Source of the DNA: Prochlorococcus sp. AG-409-N21
GTDB taxonomy: Bacteria; Cyanobacteriota; Cyanobacteriia; PCC-6307; Cyanobiaceae
Length of the DNA stretch: 64,000 nucleotides
Assembly: GCA_003215415.1 (NCBI GenBank)
Contig: QCKK01000007.1
Span: forward strand, 1-64,000
Direction: 5' to 3'
Part shown: piece by piece, positions 55,540 through 64,000 of the stretch
Position numbering within the stretch: position 1 is the first letter of the stretch
Layout of the letters: every line of letters begins with the position of its first letter
The notes under the pieces: model-generated
What the model saw: the letters and a program-made list of their open reading frames with translations, nothing else
Databases searched by the model: none
Told to the model about the DNA's origin: nothing
Position numbers and translations under genes: made by a program

Positions 55540-55833
55540 ATGAGTCCTGAACGCAAGGTATTTCCAGCTGCCTTGGCTAAAAACAATCCAGTAACTTGGT
55601 TTACGACTTCAGAGCTACTCGAATACCTAGGCATTTCCCAGGAAGAATTAGATACATATCAAGACATGTTTATAGAAGATGTGCATTTTAGAAAGGTGAT
55701 AGTTTCCAATGCCCAAACCTCACTTGTATGGAGAATAGATCTAATTGATGAATTGCTGTGTCTTCCAATACCAGCTTTAGAGCGAGAAGCAATGCAGAAC
55801 GCAATCGAAAACCGTATTACATGTCAAAGCTAA
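55540..55833 (+). CDS. MerR/excisionase-like helix-turn-helix protein (97 residues)
   Basis: The central part (VTWFTTSELLEYLGISQEELDTYQDMF, about 18-44) has the layout of a winged-helix of the MerR or excisionase type: an SELLEYLGIS helix-turn, then FRKVIVSNAQTSLVWRIDLIDELL as wing and second helix. The function is unknown; the pattern often indicates DNA or partner binding. It could also be a novel family. It is preceded by about 200 bp with no clear gene. Confidence 0.6.
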   Translation: MSPERKVFPAALAKNNPVTWFTTSELLEYLGISQEELDTYQDMFIEDVHFRKVIVSNAQTSLVWRIDLIDELLCLPIPALEREAMQNAIENRITCQS

Positions 55834-55971
55834 AATTGGAAAAGAAGCAAAATTTTGCTTGAAAAGTAGGCGTAACAAACAAAGAGTCTGGAGATTGACA
55901 AATACTTTTCGTTAGACCTATACACTTGATGAAATCATAATTCAGACCAAATAAGTGTTGGAGATATTGCC

Positions 55972-57969
55972 ATGAGCAACAGCATCGCTAGAGCCCAAGA
56001 GAATCTAACGAATCAGCTCAGAAAGCTGAGAAGACTATCTCAACCATACTTTCTGCCTTATAGCAAAAATAATGGCTGGCTATTTCTCTTGCTTCTAGTA
56101 GCGATGCTGTTTTGCGTCGCAGGCACAGTTCTTTTTCTGCTGACAGGGTTAATGGGCTTGCTAGGCCAAGTGGCTCCTGACCTTACTGTTCAATTTTTAG
56201 GCGGCGTTCAAAAAGCCCTCCAAATTATTTGGTCCAACCCAGCAGGAATGGGAATCAGTGGCTTATTTCTTCTAGGCCTTTTATGTTTCTTTGCAGTCAG
56301 AAATCAACTAAGGCAACGTAGATGGTTGCCTTGGTTATTGTTAGGGCTGATAATTCTTATGCTGCTATCAGTTAATGGTATCAACGCAGGCATTACATTT
56401 TTAGTGCGGGATATTACAAATGCACTTATTCAAAAAAATGCCGATGATAGCTATAGAAATTTATGGATTTTAGGAATTTGCTTCATTGCTGCATTACCAA
56501 TTAGAAGTTTCCAATTTTATTTTGCAGCCAAGCTTGGATTATTATGGAGAGAATGGCTTTCCAAAAGCTTAATAACAGATTATCTAGATGAAAGAACATA
56601 TTATATCCTTAATCCAAATGACGAATCAAAAACAAATGTAGATAATCCAGATCAAAGAATAACAGAGGATGCTAGGGACTTCACTGCTCAAACACTTGAT
56701 TTATCTTTAAACATTTTTGATTCAATACTTACATTTTCACTAAATATACTAATTCTACTTAGCATCAGCAAAGATTTGACTATTGCTTTAATACTATACT
56801 CAATAGTGCTCTCAACATTATTAGTTTTTGCAAGTAGAAAATTATTTAGATTGAATTTTGATCAACTAAGATATGAAGCAGACTTTCGTTATGGTTTAGT
56901 TCATATAAGAAACAATGCAGAATCAATTGCATTTTATTCTGGCGAAAAACAAGAATCCAAAGAAGTCAACAGAAGGCTGGGCAAAGTGGTTAATAATTTT
57001 AACTTGCTAATAGTTTGGGAGGCAATGCTGCGTGTTTTACAAAGATCCGGAATATATGGAAGTGTTTTCATACCATTCATTATTTTAGCTGGCCCTATAT
57101 TAACTGGTGAAATGGACTATGGGCGCTTTCAACAAGCCAATCTAAGTTACAACCTTCTTGAAGGATCTTTATTCTTTATAATATATAAAATAGAGGCCTT
57201 AGCACGTTTTTCTGCTTCCATAGGAAGGCTAGAAGGTTTCCAAACAAGCATGGGGGAAGTAAGAAATGAAAAGAATAAAGACTTTTTTGCTAAAGTAAAA
57301 TATAGTGAATCAATTATTCTTAATAAGATAGCAGTAAAAACACCTGGGAAAGACAATATTTTAGTAAAAGATCTAAGTCTTAGTATTACTCCAGGAGATA
57401 GCTTATTGGTTACTGGACCATCAGGATGTGGGAAAACATCCTTGCTGCGAGTAATAAGCGGATTATGGGCTAATAATTCTGGAGAGGTCAGTTCACCATA
57501 CAACAAAGGAAGTAACGAGTTGTTATTTATTCCTCAAAAACCATATCTAACACTTGGTTCACTTAAAGAACAATTGTGCTATCCAATCGAGAACTCTCGT
57601 TTCAATGATGAAAATCTGAAGTCTGTTCTTGAAGAAGTTCTACTTCCTAACTTACTTGATAGATATCCTAATCTAGATATTAAACAAGATTGGTCTCGAA
57701 TTCTTTCTTTAGGGGAACAGCAAAGGCTCTCATTTGCACGACTACTTTTAAATTCTCCTAGGTATGTTGTACTAGATGAAGCAACCAGTGCTTTAGATAT
57801 CAAAACGGAAAAGCATTTATACAAACTTTTAAAAGATCGTGATCTAGCTATTATTAGTGTCGGTCATAGGCCAACTCTTATAGAATTTCATGATTCTGTA
57901 TTGGAATTGGTTGGAGATGGCAACTGGCATCTCCAACCAACATCCAGTTACGAACCTGACAGATCCTAA
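55972..57969 (+). CDS. SbmA/BacA-like ABC transporter (fused permease and ATPase)
   Basis: The 665-residue protein has an N-terminal membrane domain of six helices (FLLLLVAMLFCVAGTVLFLL, WLLLGLIILMLLSVNG, IAALPIRSFQFYFAAKLGL) with LSKSLITDYLDERTYYILNP and RITEDARDFTAQTLDLSLN, typical of the SbmA/BacA group. The C-terminal ATPase has Walker A GPSGCGKTSLLR, signature LSLGEQQRLSFARLLLNSP and Walker B YVVLDEATSALD. Members import peptides, or in some organisms cobalamin and long-chain lipids. The substrate here is open; the hli gene follows ten bases on. Confidence 0.88.
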   Translation: MSNSIARAQENLTNQLRKLRRLSQPYFLPYSKNNGWLFLLLLVAMLFCVAGTVLFLLTGLMGLLGQVAPDLTVQFLGGVQKALQIIWSNPAGMGISGLFLLGLLCFFAVRNQLRQRRWLPWLLLGLIILMLLSVNGINAGITFLVRDITNALIQKNADDSYRNLWILGICFIAALPIRSFQFYFAAKLGLLWREWLSKSLITDYLDERTYYILNPNDESKTNVDNPDQRITEDARDFTAQTLDLSLNIFDSILTFSLNILILLSISKDLTIALILYSIVLSTLLVFASRKLFRLNFDQLRYEADFRYGLVHIRNNAESIAFYSGEKQESKEVNRRLGKVVNNFNLLIVWEAMLRVLQRSGIYGSVFIPFIILAGPILTGEMDYGRFQQANLSYNLLEGSLFFIIYKIEALARFSASIGRLEGFQTSMGEVRNEKNKDFFAKVKYSESIILNKIAVKTPGKDNILVKDLSLSITPGDSLLVTGPSGCGKTSLLRVISGLWANNSGEVSSPYNKGSNELLFIPQKPYLTLGSLKEQLCYPIENSRFNDENLKSVLEEVLLPNLLDRYPNLDIKQDWSRILSLGEQQRLSFARLLLNSPRYVVLDEATSALDIKTEKHLYKLLKDRDLAIISVGHRPTLIEFHDSVLELVGDGNWHLQPTSSYEPDRS

Positions 57970-57978
57970 ATTGCTTAG

Positions 57979-58227
57979 ATGACTTCAACAAAGCCTGAAA
58001 TTCCAAGTAACGAAGATTTTATACAAAATCCTGATGAAGCTTCTGAGGCCTTTCCAAGCGAAACTAAAGCCACTAGTGCAACGACCAATGATGAACCTGC
58101 TTTTGGATGGAAAGCCTACGCAGAAAGAATAAATGGTCGTTTTGCAATGATTGGCTTTTTATCAGTTTTAATAATTGAGGCTTTAAGTCATGACAGTTTC
58201 CTGCACTGGTCTGGACTTATCCCTTAG
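57979..58227 (+). CDS. hli: High-light-inducible protein, longer form
   Basis: The 82-residue protein has a 40-residue polar, acidic N-terminus and then the chlorophyll-binding helix FGWKAYAERINGRFAMIGFLSV with E49 and N52 as ligands. It resembles HLI proteins that bind chlorophyll near photosystem II. It begins ten bases after the ABC transporter stop, so it may be co-transcribed. Its stop overlaps the convergent lipoprotein gene by four bases. Confidence 0.9.
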   Translation: MTSTKPEIPSNEDFIQNPDEASEAFPSETKATSATTNDEPAFGWKAYAERINGRFAMIGFLSVLIIEALSHDSFLHWSGLIP

Positions 58228-58724
58228 GGCCTAATTAAATCTATCTCCCATCTCCCATCTCGGCTAACTTGAACCGCCAAAAGTTTTCCAAACCCATCTA
58301 AGCTGACTTTTCCAGGAACACCTTTTGGGATGATTTCCAATCTTTGAAGAACACCTACATTACGTCTATAAAGAAATAACTCTGTTTGACCAGAAAGTTG
58401 GCTTACTAAAGCAATTCTTTCCCCATTAGCACTAATACTGACACTTATCGGCTGAGCATTAGGTCGATTAAGACCAGGGGTTGGAATACTTCTACGACTT
58501 CGAAGATCAATTAATTCAACTCTGTCTCTACCTTTATGGTTAGCAAGTGTTACTAACCATCTCATACCAAAAGATGGCTCTCGATGACTTCTGGCAGAAT
58601 CTTTTAATAGAACATTTAATTCATTGGCAGGACGTATCATTCCTAGAGAGCAACTAGCAAGTCCAATTGGGAAAAAAAGAATTAAAACACCACTTAAAAG
58701 AGATTTTTTTGAAAAATTAATCAT
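58224..58724 (-). CDS. TolB-like lipoprotein (166 residues)
   Basis: A signal peptide ends in a lipobox (FPIGLASC), so Cys25 is probably lipidated and the protein faces the periplasm. The rest has beta-propeller-like blades of the TolB/PD40 kind: WLVTLANHKGRDRVELIDLRSRR, ISVSISANGERIALVSQLSGQTELFLYRRN and KVSLDGFGKLLAVQVSRDGRWEIDLIRP. Only about three blades are present. It overlaps the start of the related gene upstream by one base. Confidence 0.7.
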   Translation of the reverse strand: MINFSKKSLLSGVLILFFPIGLASCSLGMIRPANELNVLLKDSARSHREPSFGMRWLVTLANHKGRDRVELIDLRSRRSIPTPGLNRPNAQPISVSISANGERIALVSQLSGQTELFLYRRNVGVLQRLEIIPKGVPGKVSLDGFGKLLAVQVSRDGRWEIDLIRP

Positions 58725-59290
58725 TAATTGACATCAAGTAAATTATTAGAGTTTCTTACTGGGCCTGGTGGCTGGTCTAATTCAATTAATCTTCTCAGGT
58801 CAAAAAGTTCTACACGCCACTTTCCTTTATAGGCAACTTGCACGGCAATTTGACTGGCATCTGGTGAAAGACTTAAACGTATGGGATCTCTATCTCCACT
58901 TATAGAGATAGGATGCATTCTCCCTGAAATACGATCTTCAATAATCACTAATCTTTTATTCCCCTTCTGAATAATTACAGCCAAGTATCTACCATTCCAA
59001 CTCAAAGAAGGAGAAGAATGAGGCTGATTTCTAGCAAGATGTTTAAGAGGTAAATTATTTCCACTGCGTAGATCCTTTAACTGAACAGTTGATCTACCAA
59101 ATAGATCAACTATTACTGCCATTTTTTCTCCATTCCCACTCAATGCGGGTTCTTGTTGATTTCGTTGGATGAAACTACTTGGAGCACGCGTAACTCGATT
59201 ATTTAGGAGCATGCAGCTCGAAAGGCTAAAGCTTCCAATGAGCAAAACTAAAAGCTGTCTATATCCTTTATCAAGCAAATTAATCGTCAA
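58724..59290 (-). CDS. TolB-like lipoprotein (188 residues), paralogue of its neighbour
   Basis: A signal peptide with lipobox FSLSSC is followed by propeller-like blades EPALSGNGEKMAVIVDLFGRSTVQLKDLRSG, PSLSWNGRYLAVIIQKGNKRLVIIEDR and LSLSPDASQIAVQVAYKGKWRVELFDLRR. The arrangement closely parallels the protein encoded next. Function is unknown; the family fold suggests a periplasmic binding or scaffold role. It overlaps the ycf66 gene end by 11 bp on the same strand. Confidence 0.7.
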   Translation of the reverse strand: MTINLLDKGYRQLLVLLIGSFSLSSCMLLNNRVTRAPSSFIQRNQQEPALSGNGEKMAVIVDLFGRSTVQLKDLRSGNNLPLKHLARNQPHSSPSLSWNGRYLAVIIQKGNKRLVIIEDRISGRMHPISISGDRDPIRLSLSPDASQIAVQVAYKGKWRVELFDLRRLIELDQPPGPVRNSNNLLDVN

Positions 59291-60224
59291 AGCGTGAATC
59301 GTTATCTCGAGGCCTAGAGCTACGAGGTGTTTTGCGATCAGAGGATTTCTCGGAAGATGATGTTCTTAACCCTTCTGAAGATCTAGTAGACCTTGTTGAT
59401 CCTTTGGAAGCTGGCCTAGAAGGAGAAAATGCAACATCTTCTGCTTTTGAACGAAAAGAAGAGCCTTTAGATGTGCCTGAGCGTCTAGCAGATAGGGAAT
59501 AGCCTCCTACATTTTCATTGCGTTCATCATTCTGAAAAGCTTCTCTTCTTGAACGGTTTTGCTCATTAATGGATGGGCGACTACCTCTGCGTTGATCTTG
59601 TCTCTGATTTCTTCTTTCTCCAAAAGAAGGTGAATTATCTTTTTCATCTTCTCTTGAAAATCTGGCCATTCGCCTAGATCTTTCAGAACCATCTTCAAAT
59701 GAATCTTCTCTTGTTCTGCTCCTACGATTCCTGCTTGCCGCTTGCTCAGGAATTGCGGCTCTTGAAGTCCTTCTAGGGCGATAAAAATCCTCCTCAGAAC
59801 GATCATTGTCAACGCGGTCTTGAGGAGAAAAACGCCTTCTCCGACTCAATGGTTCATCAAATTGCTCATAATTATCCTCCCAACCTCCTCGAGATCCACC
59901 ATTAGGTATGGATGGTTCAGGTTCATCATCGAAATAAGAAGAACGTCTTGCTTGGTCAGCCGCTACGCCTCTTAATCTAACGCTTTCGTAAGCGAAAAAG
60001 ACAGTAGTTCCAGCTAACAAAAATTGGCCAAATTGCAGTATTGGATCCAATCTCCATCCCTGGAAAAACAAAATTCCACCACAAAGCAAGCCTATTGCTG
60101 CAAAAAAAACGTCGTAATCTCGAGCTAAGGCTGGTTTAAAGGTCCGCATGAAATATAGGCCTGCCCCGCAAACCGCGAGAACAATGCCAACGATGCTGGC
60201 CCAGTTGAGACTGGCATTTACCAA
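59280..60224 (-). CDS. ycf66: Ycf66 family protein
   Basis: The N-terminal 100 residues match Ycf66: three membrane helices (WASIVGIVLAVCGAGLYFM, DYDVFFAAIGLLCGGILFFQGW, FGQFLLAGTTVFFAYESVRLRG). The last 210 residues are Arg/Ser/Asp/Glu rich and low complexity (SRRRRFSPQDRV, RSTRSSEGLR), typical of the long cyanobacterial form. The function is not established; ycf66 lies beside psbX here, as in other cyanobacteria. Confidence 0.88.
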   Translation of the reverse strand: MVNASLNWASIVGIVLAVCGAGLYFMRTFKPALARDYDVFFAAIGLLCGGILFFQGWRLDPILQFGQFLLAGTTVFFAYESVRLRGVAADQARRSSYFDDEPEPSIPNGGSRGGWEDNYEQFDEPLSRRRRFSPQDRVDNDRSEEDFYRPRRTSRAAIPEQAASRNRRSRTREDSFEDGSERSRRMARFSREDEKDNSPSFGERRNQRQDQRRGSRPSINEQNRSRREAFQNDERNENVGGYSLSARRSGTSKGSSFRSKAEDVAFSPSRPASKGSTRSTRSSEGLRTSSSEKSSDRKTPRSSRPRDNDSRFDD

Positions 60225-60306
60225 AGTTGAAACCCCTCAAAATGTCGGAGCTAGAAGCTGGGAATCAGCCTCATTGGTACCAGTCTAAGAAGCGCGCCAG
60301 TCTTAC

Positions 60307-60462
60307 TCAGCGAATACGATCTTTCTGGCTCACCCATATGAGGGCAGCAGCAGCTGGAACCACAATAAGAATGGCTGCCTGAATAAAGCTGCCAACCATT
60401 GCCTCAGCAGAAAGTCTTGAGGCTTGCAAAGAAACGTCGAGCAAAACTAAAGAAGATGTCAT
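60307..60462 (-). CDS. psbX: Photosystem II subunit PsbX
   Basis: PsbX is a one-helix photosystem II subunit near the plastoquinone exchange site. The 51-residue frame from ATG 60462 to TGA 60307 has a single helix ([18 protein letters not shown]) followed by VSQKDRIR, the conserved PsbX ending. It has about ten more N-terminal residues than the usual 39-41, which could mean an internal start; no in-frame ATG nearer the helix except M22. It lies between ycf66 and yggT, as expected. Confidence 0.85.
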   Translation of the reverse strand: MTSSLVLLDVSLQASRLSAEAMVGSFIQAAILIVVPAAAALIWVSQKDRIR

Positions 60463-60526
60463 GACAGCAGCTGTCAGGGGCAGAAGACATTATTGATCCT
60501 AATGATTAAGAGTAGCTTTCTACGAT

Positions 60527-60871
60527 ATGAGTACAGATGCTTTGAGCTTTGTGATGCCATTGATCGTTAAAGCCCTACCAGTTCTGCATGCTTCACTTGG
60601 TGTTCTACTGGCCACTTGGACCGTCACTTTCCTAATACGAATAGTTCTAACCTGGTACCCAGAAGTCAATCTGAAGCAAGGTTTCTGGGCTTTTGTTGCT
60701 TTGCCAACAGAATTCCTTCTCTCCTATACGCGTCGGTTTATAGCGCCTATAGGCGGTGTGGACATTACACCAGTTATTTGGGTTGGATTGATCAGCCTTT
60801 GCAGAGAATTAGTAGTTGGGCAACAAGGAATTTTGTCGCAAATCTTGCTAAAAAGTCAGTCTTTGGCCTGA
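60527..60871 (+). CDS. ycf19: YggT/Ycf19 family membrane protein
   Basis: The 114-residue protein has two or three helices (LGVLLATWTVTFLIRIVLTWYP, FVALPTEFLLSYTRRFIAPIGGVDITPVIWVGLISL) and the YggT signature PTEFLLSYTRRFIAPIGGVD. YggT/Ycf19 is linked to osmotic adaptation and, in plants (YLMG), to chloroplast nucleoid distribution and division. The ATG at 60527 is in a short AT-rich spacer. It is divergent from psbX. Confidence 0.9.
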   Translation: MSTDALSFVMPLIVKALPVLHASLGVLLATWTVTFLIRIVLTWYPEVNLKQGFWAFVALPTEFLLSYTRRFIAPIGGVDITPVIWVGLISLCRELVVGQQGILSQILLKSQSLA

Positions 60872-60890
60872 ATTTGATTTTTCAATCAGG
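60867..60890 (+). terminator. Possible bidirectional terminator hairpin
   Basis: The arms CCTGA..TTGA and TCAA..TCAGG pair over nine base pairs with a two-base bulge and a 4-base T loop, between the convergent yggT and accC genes. It starts within the yggT stop region. No strong T-run follows on either strand, so the call is tentative. Confidence 0.35.
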
Positions 60891-60902
60891 TTAGAAGGAA
60901 AT

Positions 60903-62249
60903 TTAATTCAGCATCTCCTGCTCAACAAATTTGGTATGGACATCTCCTTTCAGAAACTCATCACGATTCAATAAAACCAAATGAAAGTCAATTGTTGTAG
61001 GAATTCCAGTAACTGCACATTCGTTTAAAGCACGCTTCATTCGTTTTAATGCAGCATTGCGATCTTTTCCCCAAACAATCAATTTGCCTATTAGAGAATC
61101 ATAAAAAGGAGGTATGTCATAACCGGTATAAACATGGCTATCAACGCGTACACCAGGCCCTCCAGGAGGCAACCAGCCGGTAATACGGCCTGGAGAGGGT
61201 CTGAAATTATGAGTCGCATCTTCAGCATTTATGCGGCATTCAATCGCATGTCCCGATAATTGAATATCTTCTTGCTTAAAGCTAAGAGGTTCTCCCCCTG
61301 CAATATGAAGTTGCTCTGCTATCAAGTCAATCCCAGTAACCATCTCAGTGACGGGATGTTCCACTTGAATCCTGGTATTCATTTCCATGAAATAAAAACC
61401 ACCGTTTCGATCTAAAAGAAATTCAACTGTTCCAGCACCTTCATAATTAATGCTTTTGGCTGCTGCTACCGCAGCATCCCCCATACGTACTCGTAAATCA
61501 GGATCAAGAGCTGGACTAGGAGATTCTTCAAGTAGCTTCTGATGTCGTCTTTGAATAGAGCAATCCCGTTCTCCCAAATGAACAACATTCCCGTGACGAT
61601 CAGCTAAAACTTGTACTTCAACATGGCGAGGACGATCAATAAATTTCTCCATGTAAAGACCTGAATTACCAAATGCAGCCTCAGCTTCTCCTTGAGCGGC
61701 CTTAAAAAGAACCTCTAATTGATCTGCATCACTAACTAATCTCATTCCTCTTCCACCTCCACCAGCTGTCGCCTTAATCATTACTGGATATCCCATTTCT
61801 CTAGCCAATAAAGAGGCTTCTTTCACATCAGCTAGCAAACCTTCACTACCAGGAACAGTAGGTACACCAACTTGTTGCATAGTTATTTTTGCAGTCGATT
61901 TGTCTCCCATAGACCTAATTGCATTAGGCGAAGGCCCAACAAACGTAATTCCATGATCTCGGCAGATTTCTGCAAAACGATCATTCTCAGCAAGAAAGCC
62001 ATATCCAGGATGTATTGCATCAACTCCTCTAGAAGTAGCTGCCGCAAGGATATTTGGAATATTTAAATAACTCTTGTTGCTTGGTGCATCTCCAACACAT
62101 ACAGCTTCATCTGCTAATTGAACATGCAAAGCATTTCGATCAACAGTGCTGTAAACAGCGACTGTGGAAATGCCCATCTCTCGGCATGTGCGGAGAATTC
62201 TGAGAGCAATCTCACCACGATTAGCTATGAGTAGTTTGCCAATTGGCAT
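60903..62249 (-). CDS. accC: Acetyl-CoA carboxylase biotin carboxylase subunit
   Basis: AccC carboxylates biotin on BCCP with ATP and bicarbonate, the first half of fatty-acid synthesis. The 448-residue ATP-grasp protein has [41 protein letters not shown], the glycine-rich [55 protein letters not shown] and the C-terminal [11 protein letters not shown]. Length is standard. Confidence 0.96.
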   Translation of the reverse strand: MPIGKLLIANRGEIALRILRTCREMGISTVAVYSTVDRNALHVQLADEAVCVGDAPSNKSYLNIPNILAAATSRGVDAIHPGYGFLAENDRFAEICRDHGITFVGPSPNAIRSMGDKSTAKITMQQVGVPTVPGSEGLLADVKEASLLAREMGYPVMIKATAGGGGRGMRLVSDADQLEVLFKAAQGEAEAAFGNSGLYMEKFIDRPRHVEVQVLADRHGNVVHLGERDCSIQRRHQKLLEESPSPALDPDLRVRMGDAAVAAAKSINYEGAGTVEFLLDRNGGFYFMEMNTRIQVEHPVTEMVTGIDLIAEQLHIAGGEPLSFKQEDIQLSGHAIECRINAEDATHNFRPSPGRITGWLPPGGPGVRVDSHVYTGYDIPPFYDSLIGKLIVWGKDRNAALKRMKRALNECAVTGIPTTIDFHLVLLNRDEFLKGDVHTKFVEQEMLN

Positions 62250-62340
62250 CCAGCAACAAGGATTGTTTTGGCGGATCGTATCAGTGCCCCATACTTTTCG
62301 GTTAGCAAATCAATTCCTTTGCCCGTTATGATTCTTTGTG

Positions 62341-62359
62341 ACTAGCCGAAAAAGCTAGT
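62341..62359. promoter_or_regulatory. Small hairpin upstream of tRNA-Leu
   Basis: ACTAGC and GCTAGT pair over six bases around a seven-base loop (CGAAAAA), ending eight bases before the tRNA. It may be a leader structure for the tRNA precursor or a chance palindrome; no T-run follows. Confidence 0.3.
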
Positions 62360-62366
62360 AAAACAA

Positions 62367-62448
62367 GCGGATGTGGTGGAATTGGTAGACACGCACGTTT
62401 GAGGGGCGTGTGGCTTCGGCCTTGCGAGTTCAAGTCTCGCCATCCGCA
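62367..62448 (+). tRNA. tRNA-Leu (GAG)
   Basis: The acceptor arms GCGGATG and CATCCGC pair fully and the T-arm GCGAG-TTCAAGT-CTCGC is exact. The anticodon stem CACGT/GCGTG holds the loop TTGAGGG, so the anticodon is GAG, reading CUC and CUU. The long variable arm (GGCTTCGGCC) fits class II tRNA-Leu. CCA is not encoded; discriminator A is at 62448. Confidence 0.95.
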
Positions 62449-62463
62449 TTATTTTCAGAGAAT

Positions 62464-63765
62464 TTGGACCTTCATCCCTTAACACCATCCAATGACCTAA
62501 GTGAATTGGTGGTTTTAGTAACAAATGGTCCAGGAGAACTCACTACTTGGGTAAGACCTCTTGCAGAAAAGCTGCATCAAAAAATCTTGATGCAACCAAG
62601 AGCCAAGAATTCATCAACTGCTCTTCGTTTAGTGCTAGTTCCATGTCCCAATGGAACAGGGCAAGAAAAATCAGCCGCACAAAAATGGCAACAATTTGAG
62701 AAAATCAATGAAGCAAATCAATTCTGGGATCTTCTACTAAAACCTAAGAAATATGGTTTTTGGCCCAAGAAAGGCGTTGTTGTTTTTCTTGGAGGAGATC
62801 AATTCTGGAGTGTTCTGCTTTCAGCCCGATTGGGTTATAGACATATCACCTATGCGGAATGGATAGCGAGATGGCCTCAATGGAATGACCGCATTGCTGC
62901 TATGTCATTAAAAGTGAAGAATCAAATACCACCTCGTTTTAGAGAAAGATGCACCATTGTTGGTGATCTAATGGCAGATTTATCTGCTATAGCTAAAGCA
63001 ACTGAACCCTTACCAGAAGGTGAATGGATAGCACTTCTGCCAGGTTCGAAAAAATCAAAGCTTTCAGTAGGGGTTCCATTTCTCTTAGAAGTCGCAGACA
63101 AACTAAAAAGTATTAGGCCAAATTGTAAATTTCTCTTGCCTATTGCATCAACAACTAGCATTCAAGAACTGCAATATTTCAATAGCTCAAAGAATCCTAT
63201 TGCGAAAGTATATAAGTCTTCAATAAAATATATTTATCCGCCTAAAAGAGATTGTCCATGGAGTAAGTTAATAACAATGGCTGGTACTGAAATTCATCTC
63301 CAAGAAGAACAACCAGCACATGGATCTTTAAGTCAATGCTCGCTTGCTTTAACTACTGTAGGCGCAAATACAGCTGAACTGGGCGCACTTAATGTGCCGA
63401 TGATTGTGATTTTACCTACGCAACACATCAATGTAATGCAAGCCTGGGATGGATTAATTGGGATCATTTCAAGGCTCCCATGGATGAACTGGTGTATTGG
63501 TTTTTTATTAAGCGCCTGGCGATTAAGGAATAAAGGTTTCTTAGCTTGGCCAAATATTTCCGCAAGAAAAATGATAGTGCCTGAAAGAATAGGCAAAATC
63601 TCTCCTCTAGGCATTGCCAATGAAGCTTTTGATTGGCTTTCTTCTCCTGAAAGACTAAGAGGACAGCAAGAAGATTTAAAAAGACTTAGAGGCGAACCTG
63701 GTGCAATAAATGCTTTGGCCGATGAAGTGCAGTATTTATTATCAAAAACTATTCAAAGGAATTAA
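62464..63765 (+). CDS. LpxB-like glycosyltransferase (GT19-like)
   Basis: The protein has a GT-B shape: N-terminal LVVLVTNGPGELTTWVRPLAEKL, then VVFLGGDQFWSVLLSARLG, PPRFRERCTIVGDLMADLSAI and the LpxB-type WIALLPGSKKSKLSVGVPFLLEVADKL; the second half has CSLALTTVGANTAELGALNVPMIVILPTQHINV. It is likely lipid-A-disaccharide-synthase-like, but the substrate is uncertain. The longer frame from ATG 62410 runs through the tRNA, so I prefer TTG 62464; TTG 62506 is also possible. A separate LpxB-related start lies at the left end of the window. Confidence 0.8.
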   Translation: MDLHPLTPSNDLSELVVLVTNGPGELTTWVRPLAEKLHQKILMQPRAKNSSTALRLVLVPCPNGTGQEKSAAQKWQQFEKINEANQFWDLLLKPKKYGFWPKKGVVVFLGGDQFWSVLLSARLGYRHITYAEWIARWPQWNDRIAAMSLKVKNQIPPRFRERCTIVGDLMADLSAIAKATEPLPEGEWIALLPGSKKSKLSVGVPFLLEVADKLKSIRPNCKFLLPIASTTSIQELQYFNSSKNPIAKVYKSSIKYIYPPKRDCPWSKLITMAGTEIHLQEEQPAHGSLSQCSLALTTVGANTAELGALNVPMIVILPTQHINVMQAWDGLIGIISRLPWMNWCIGFLLSAWRLRNKGFLAWPNISARKMIVPERIGKISPLGIANEAFDWLSSPERLRGQQEDLKRLRGEPGAINALADEVQYLLSKTIQRN

Positions 63766-63804
63766 TTCCCACTAATTTTTAATTGACTCCATCAATCCTA
63801 CCTA

Positions 63805-64000
63805 ATGAACACAACAAGTAAGCAAAATTCTTCCAACAGGAATCAAATCAATTCCGATGACGGTAATTGGCAATCCAAACTCACTTCTGAGCAATACCAA
63901 ATCACACGCTTGGGAGGTACCGAAAGAGCCTTTACTGGGTGTTATTGGAACCATAAAGAAACTGGAACATATAAATGTATCTGCTGTAATAATGAATTAT
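63805..64000 (+). CDS. msrB: Peptide methionine-R-sulfoxide reductase (partial)
   Basis: The window ends after 65 codons. They include KLTSEQYQITRLGGTERAFTG and the first zinc-binding pair CICC, the N-terminal part of MsrB (SelR). MsrB reduces the R form of methionine sulfoxide in proteins. The N-terminal 15 residues are polar. It starts 40 bases after the LpxB-like gene. Confidence 0.85.
   Translation, partial: MNTTSKQNSSNRNQINSDDGNWQSKLTSEQYQITRLGGTERAFTGCYWNHKETGTYKCICCNNEL

Noticed and set aside
55434-55550. 38-residue frame before the HTH gene at 55540
   Set aside because: Very short, basic, and overlaps the real start; no motif and only weak start context.
1-64000. Prophage, transposon, integron or defence island
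   Set aside because: No integrase, transposase, capsid, restriction or Cas gene was seen; the gene order and content look like core picocyanobacterial chromosome.

Overview
The window is a compact, AT-rich stretch of a marine picocyanobacterial chromosome, most likely Prochlorococcus. Evidence: oxygenic photosynthesis genes (psbX, a petL-like gene, two high-light-inducible proteins, ycf66, ycf19/yggT, zeta-carotene desaturase, a probable CRR7 NDH-assembly factor) sit among housekeeping genes with spacers mostly under 150 bp, frequent 4-30 bp gene overlaps, and many TTG/GTG starts. I cannot fix the clade from sequence alone. No prophage, insertion sequence, CRISPR array or rRNA was seen; there is one tRNA, Leu(GAG).

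Layout. 1-8 kb: LpxB-related glycosyltransferase (cut by the edge), a TPR protein, an A-type Fe-S carrier, zds with a SRPBCC partner, hemD, a GH3 hexosaminidase, rbfA, ycf33-like, a GST, a CRR7-like protein and aroK. 8-19 kb: a tandem 6-pyruvoyl-tetrahydropterin-synthase-like protein, a RibD-C reductase, a FemAB-like acyltransferase, a DUF4346 protein with a 9-bp repeat, petL-like, rimO, VKOR-thioredoxin, nadB, uppP and a PDZ/radical-SAM protein broken by an apparent frameshift at an A7 run. 19-30 kb: a TolC-type outer-membrane channel, an inositol-phosphatase-family protein, a BrkB-family protein, xseAB, hli, htrA, an ABC-F protein and a patch of small unknown genes (one Nif11-like, one ribbon-helix-helix). 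30-44 kb: anmK, the potassium uptake pair ktrA/ktrB, an SLC13 permease, NDH-2, cysH, coaX, bcp, a phosphopantetheinyl transferase, a rarA fusion and pgm. 44-52 kb: a DUF4912 protein, then the Fe-S regulon with sufR divergent from sufBCDS. 52-64 kb: S9 peptidase, def, HIT protein, an SbmA/BacA-like ABC protein followed by hli, two TolB-like lipoproteins with ycf66, psbX, yggT, accC, tRNA-Leu, an LpxB-like glycosyltransferase and msrB (cut by the right edge).

How the genes fit together: most of the window is core metabolism. Clear functional groups are Fe-S cluster assembly (sufR/sufBCDS plus the A-type carrier), cell-envelope recycling and synthesis (GH3/NagZ-like, AnmK, UppP, LpxB-like proteins, TolC), redox protein folding and oxidative defence (VKOR-Trx, Bcp, MsrB, GST, HtrA) and ion transport (Ktr, SLC13). 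I did not find a convincing undescribed system. The best leads are the frameshifted radical-SAM gene, the tandem PTPS protein with a degenerate first active site, a protein-like ORF with no normal start codon beside the suf locus, the Nif11-like protein ending in GG, and hairpins in the htrA and suf upstream regions.
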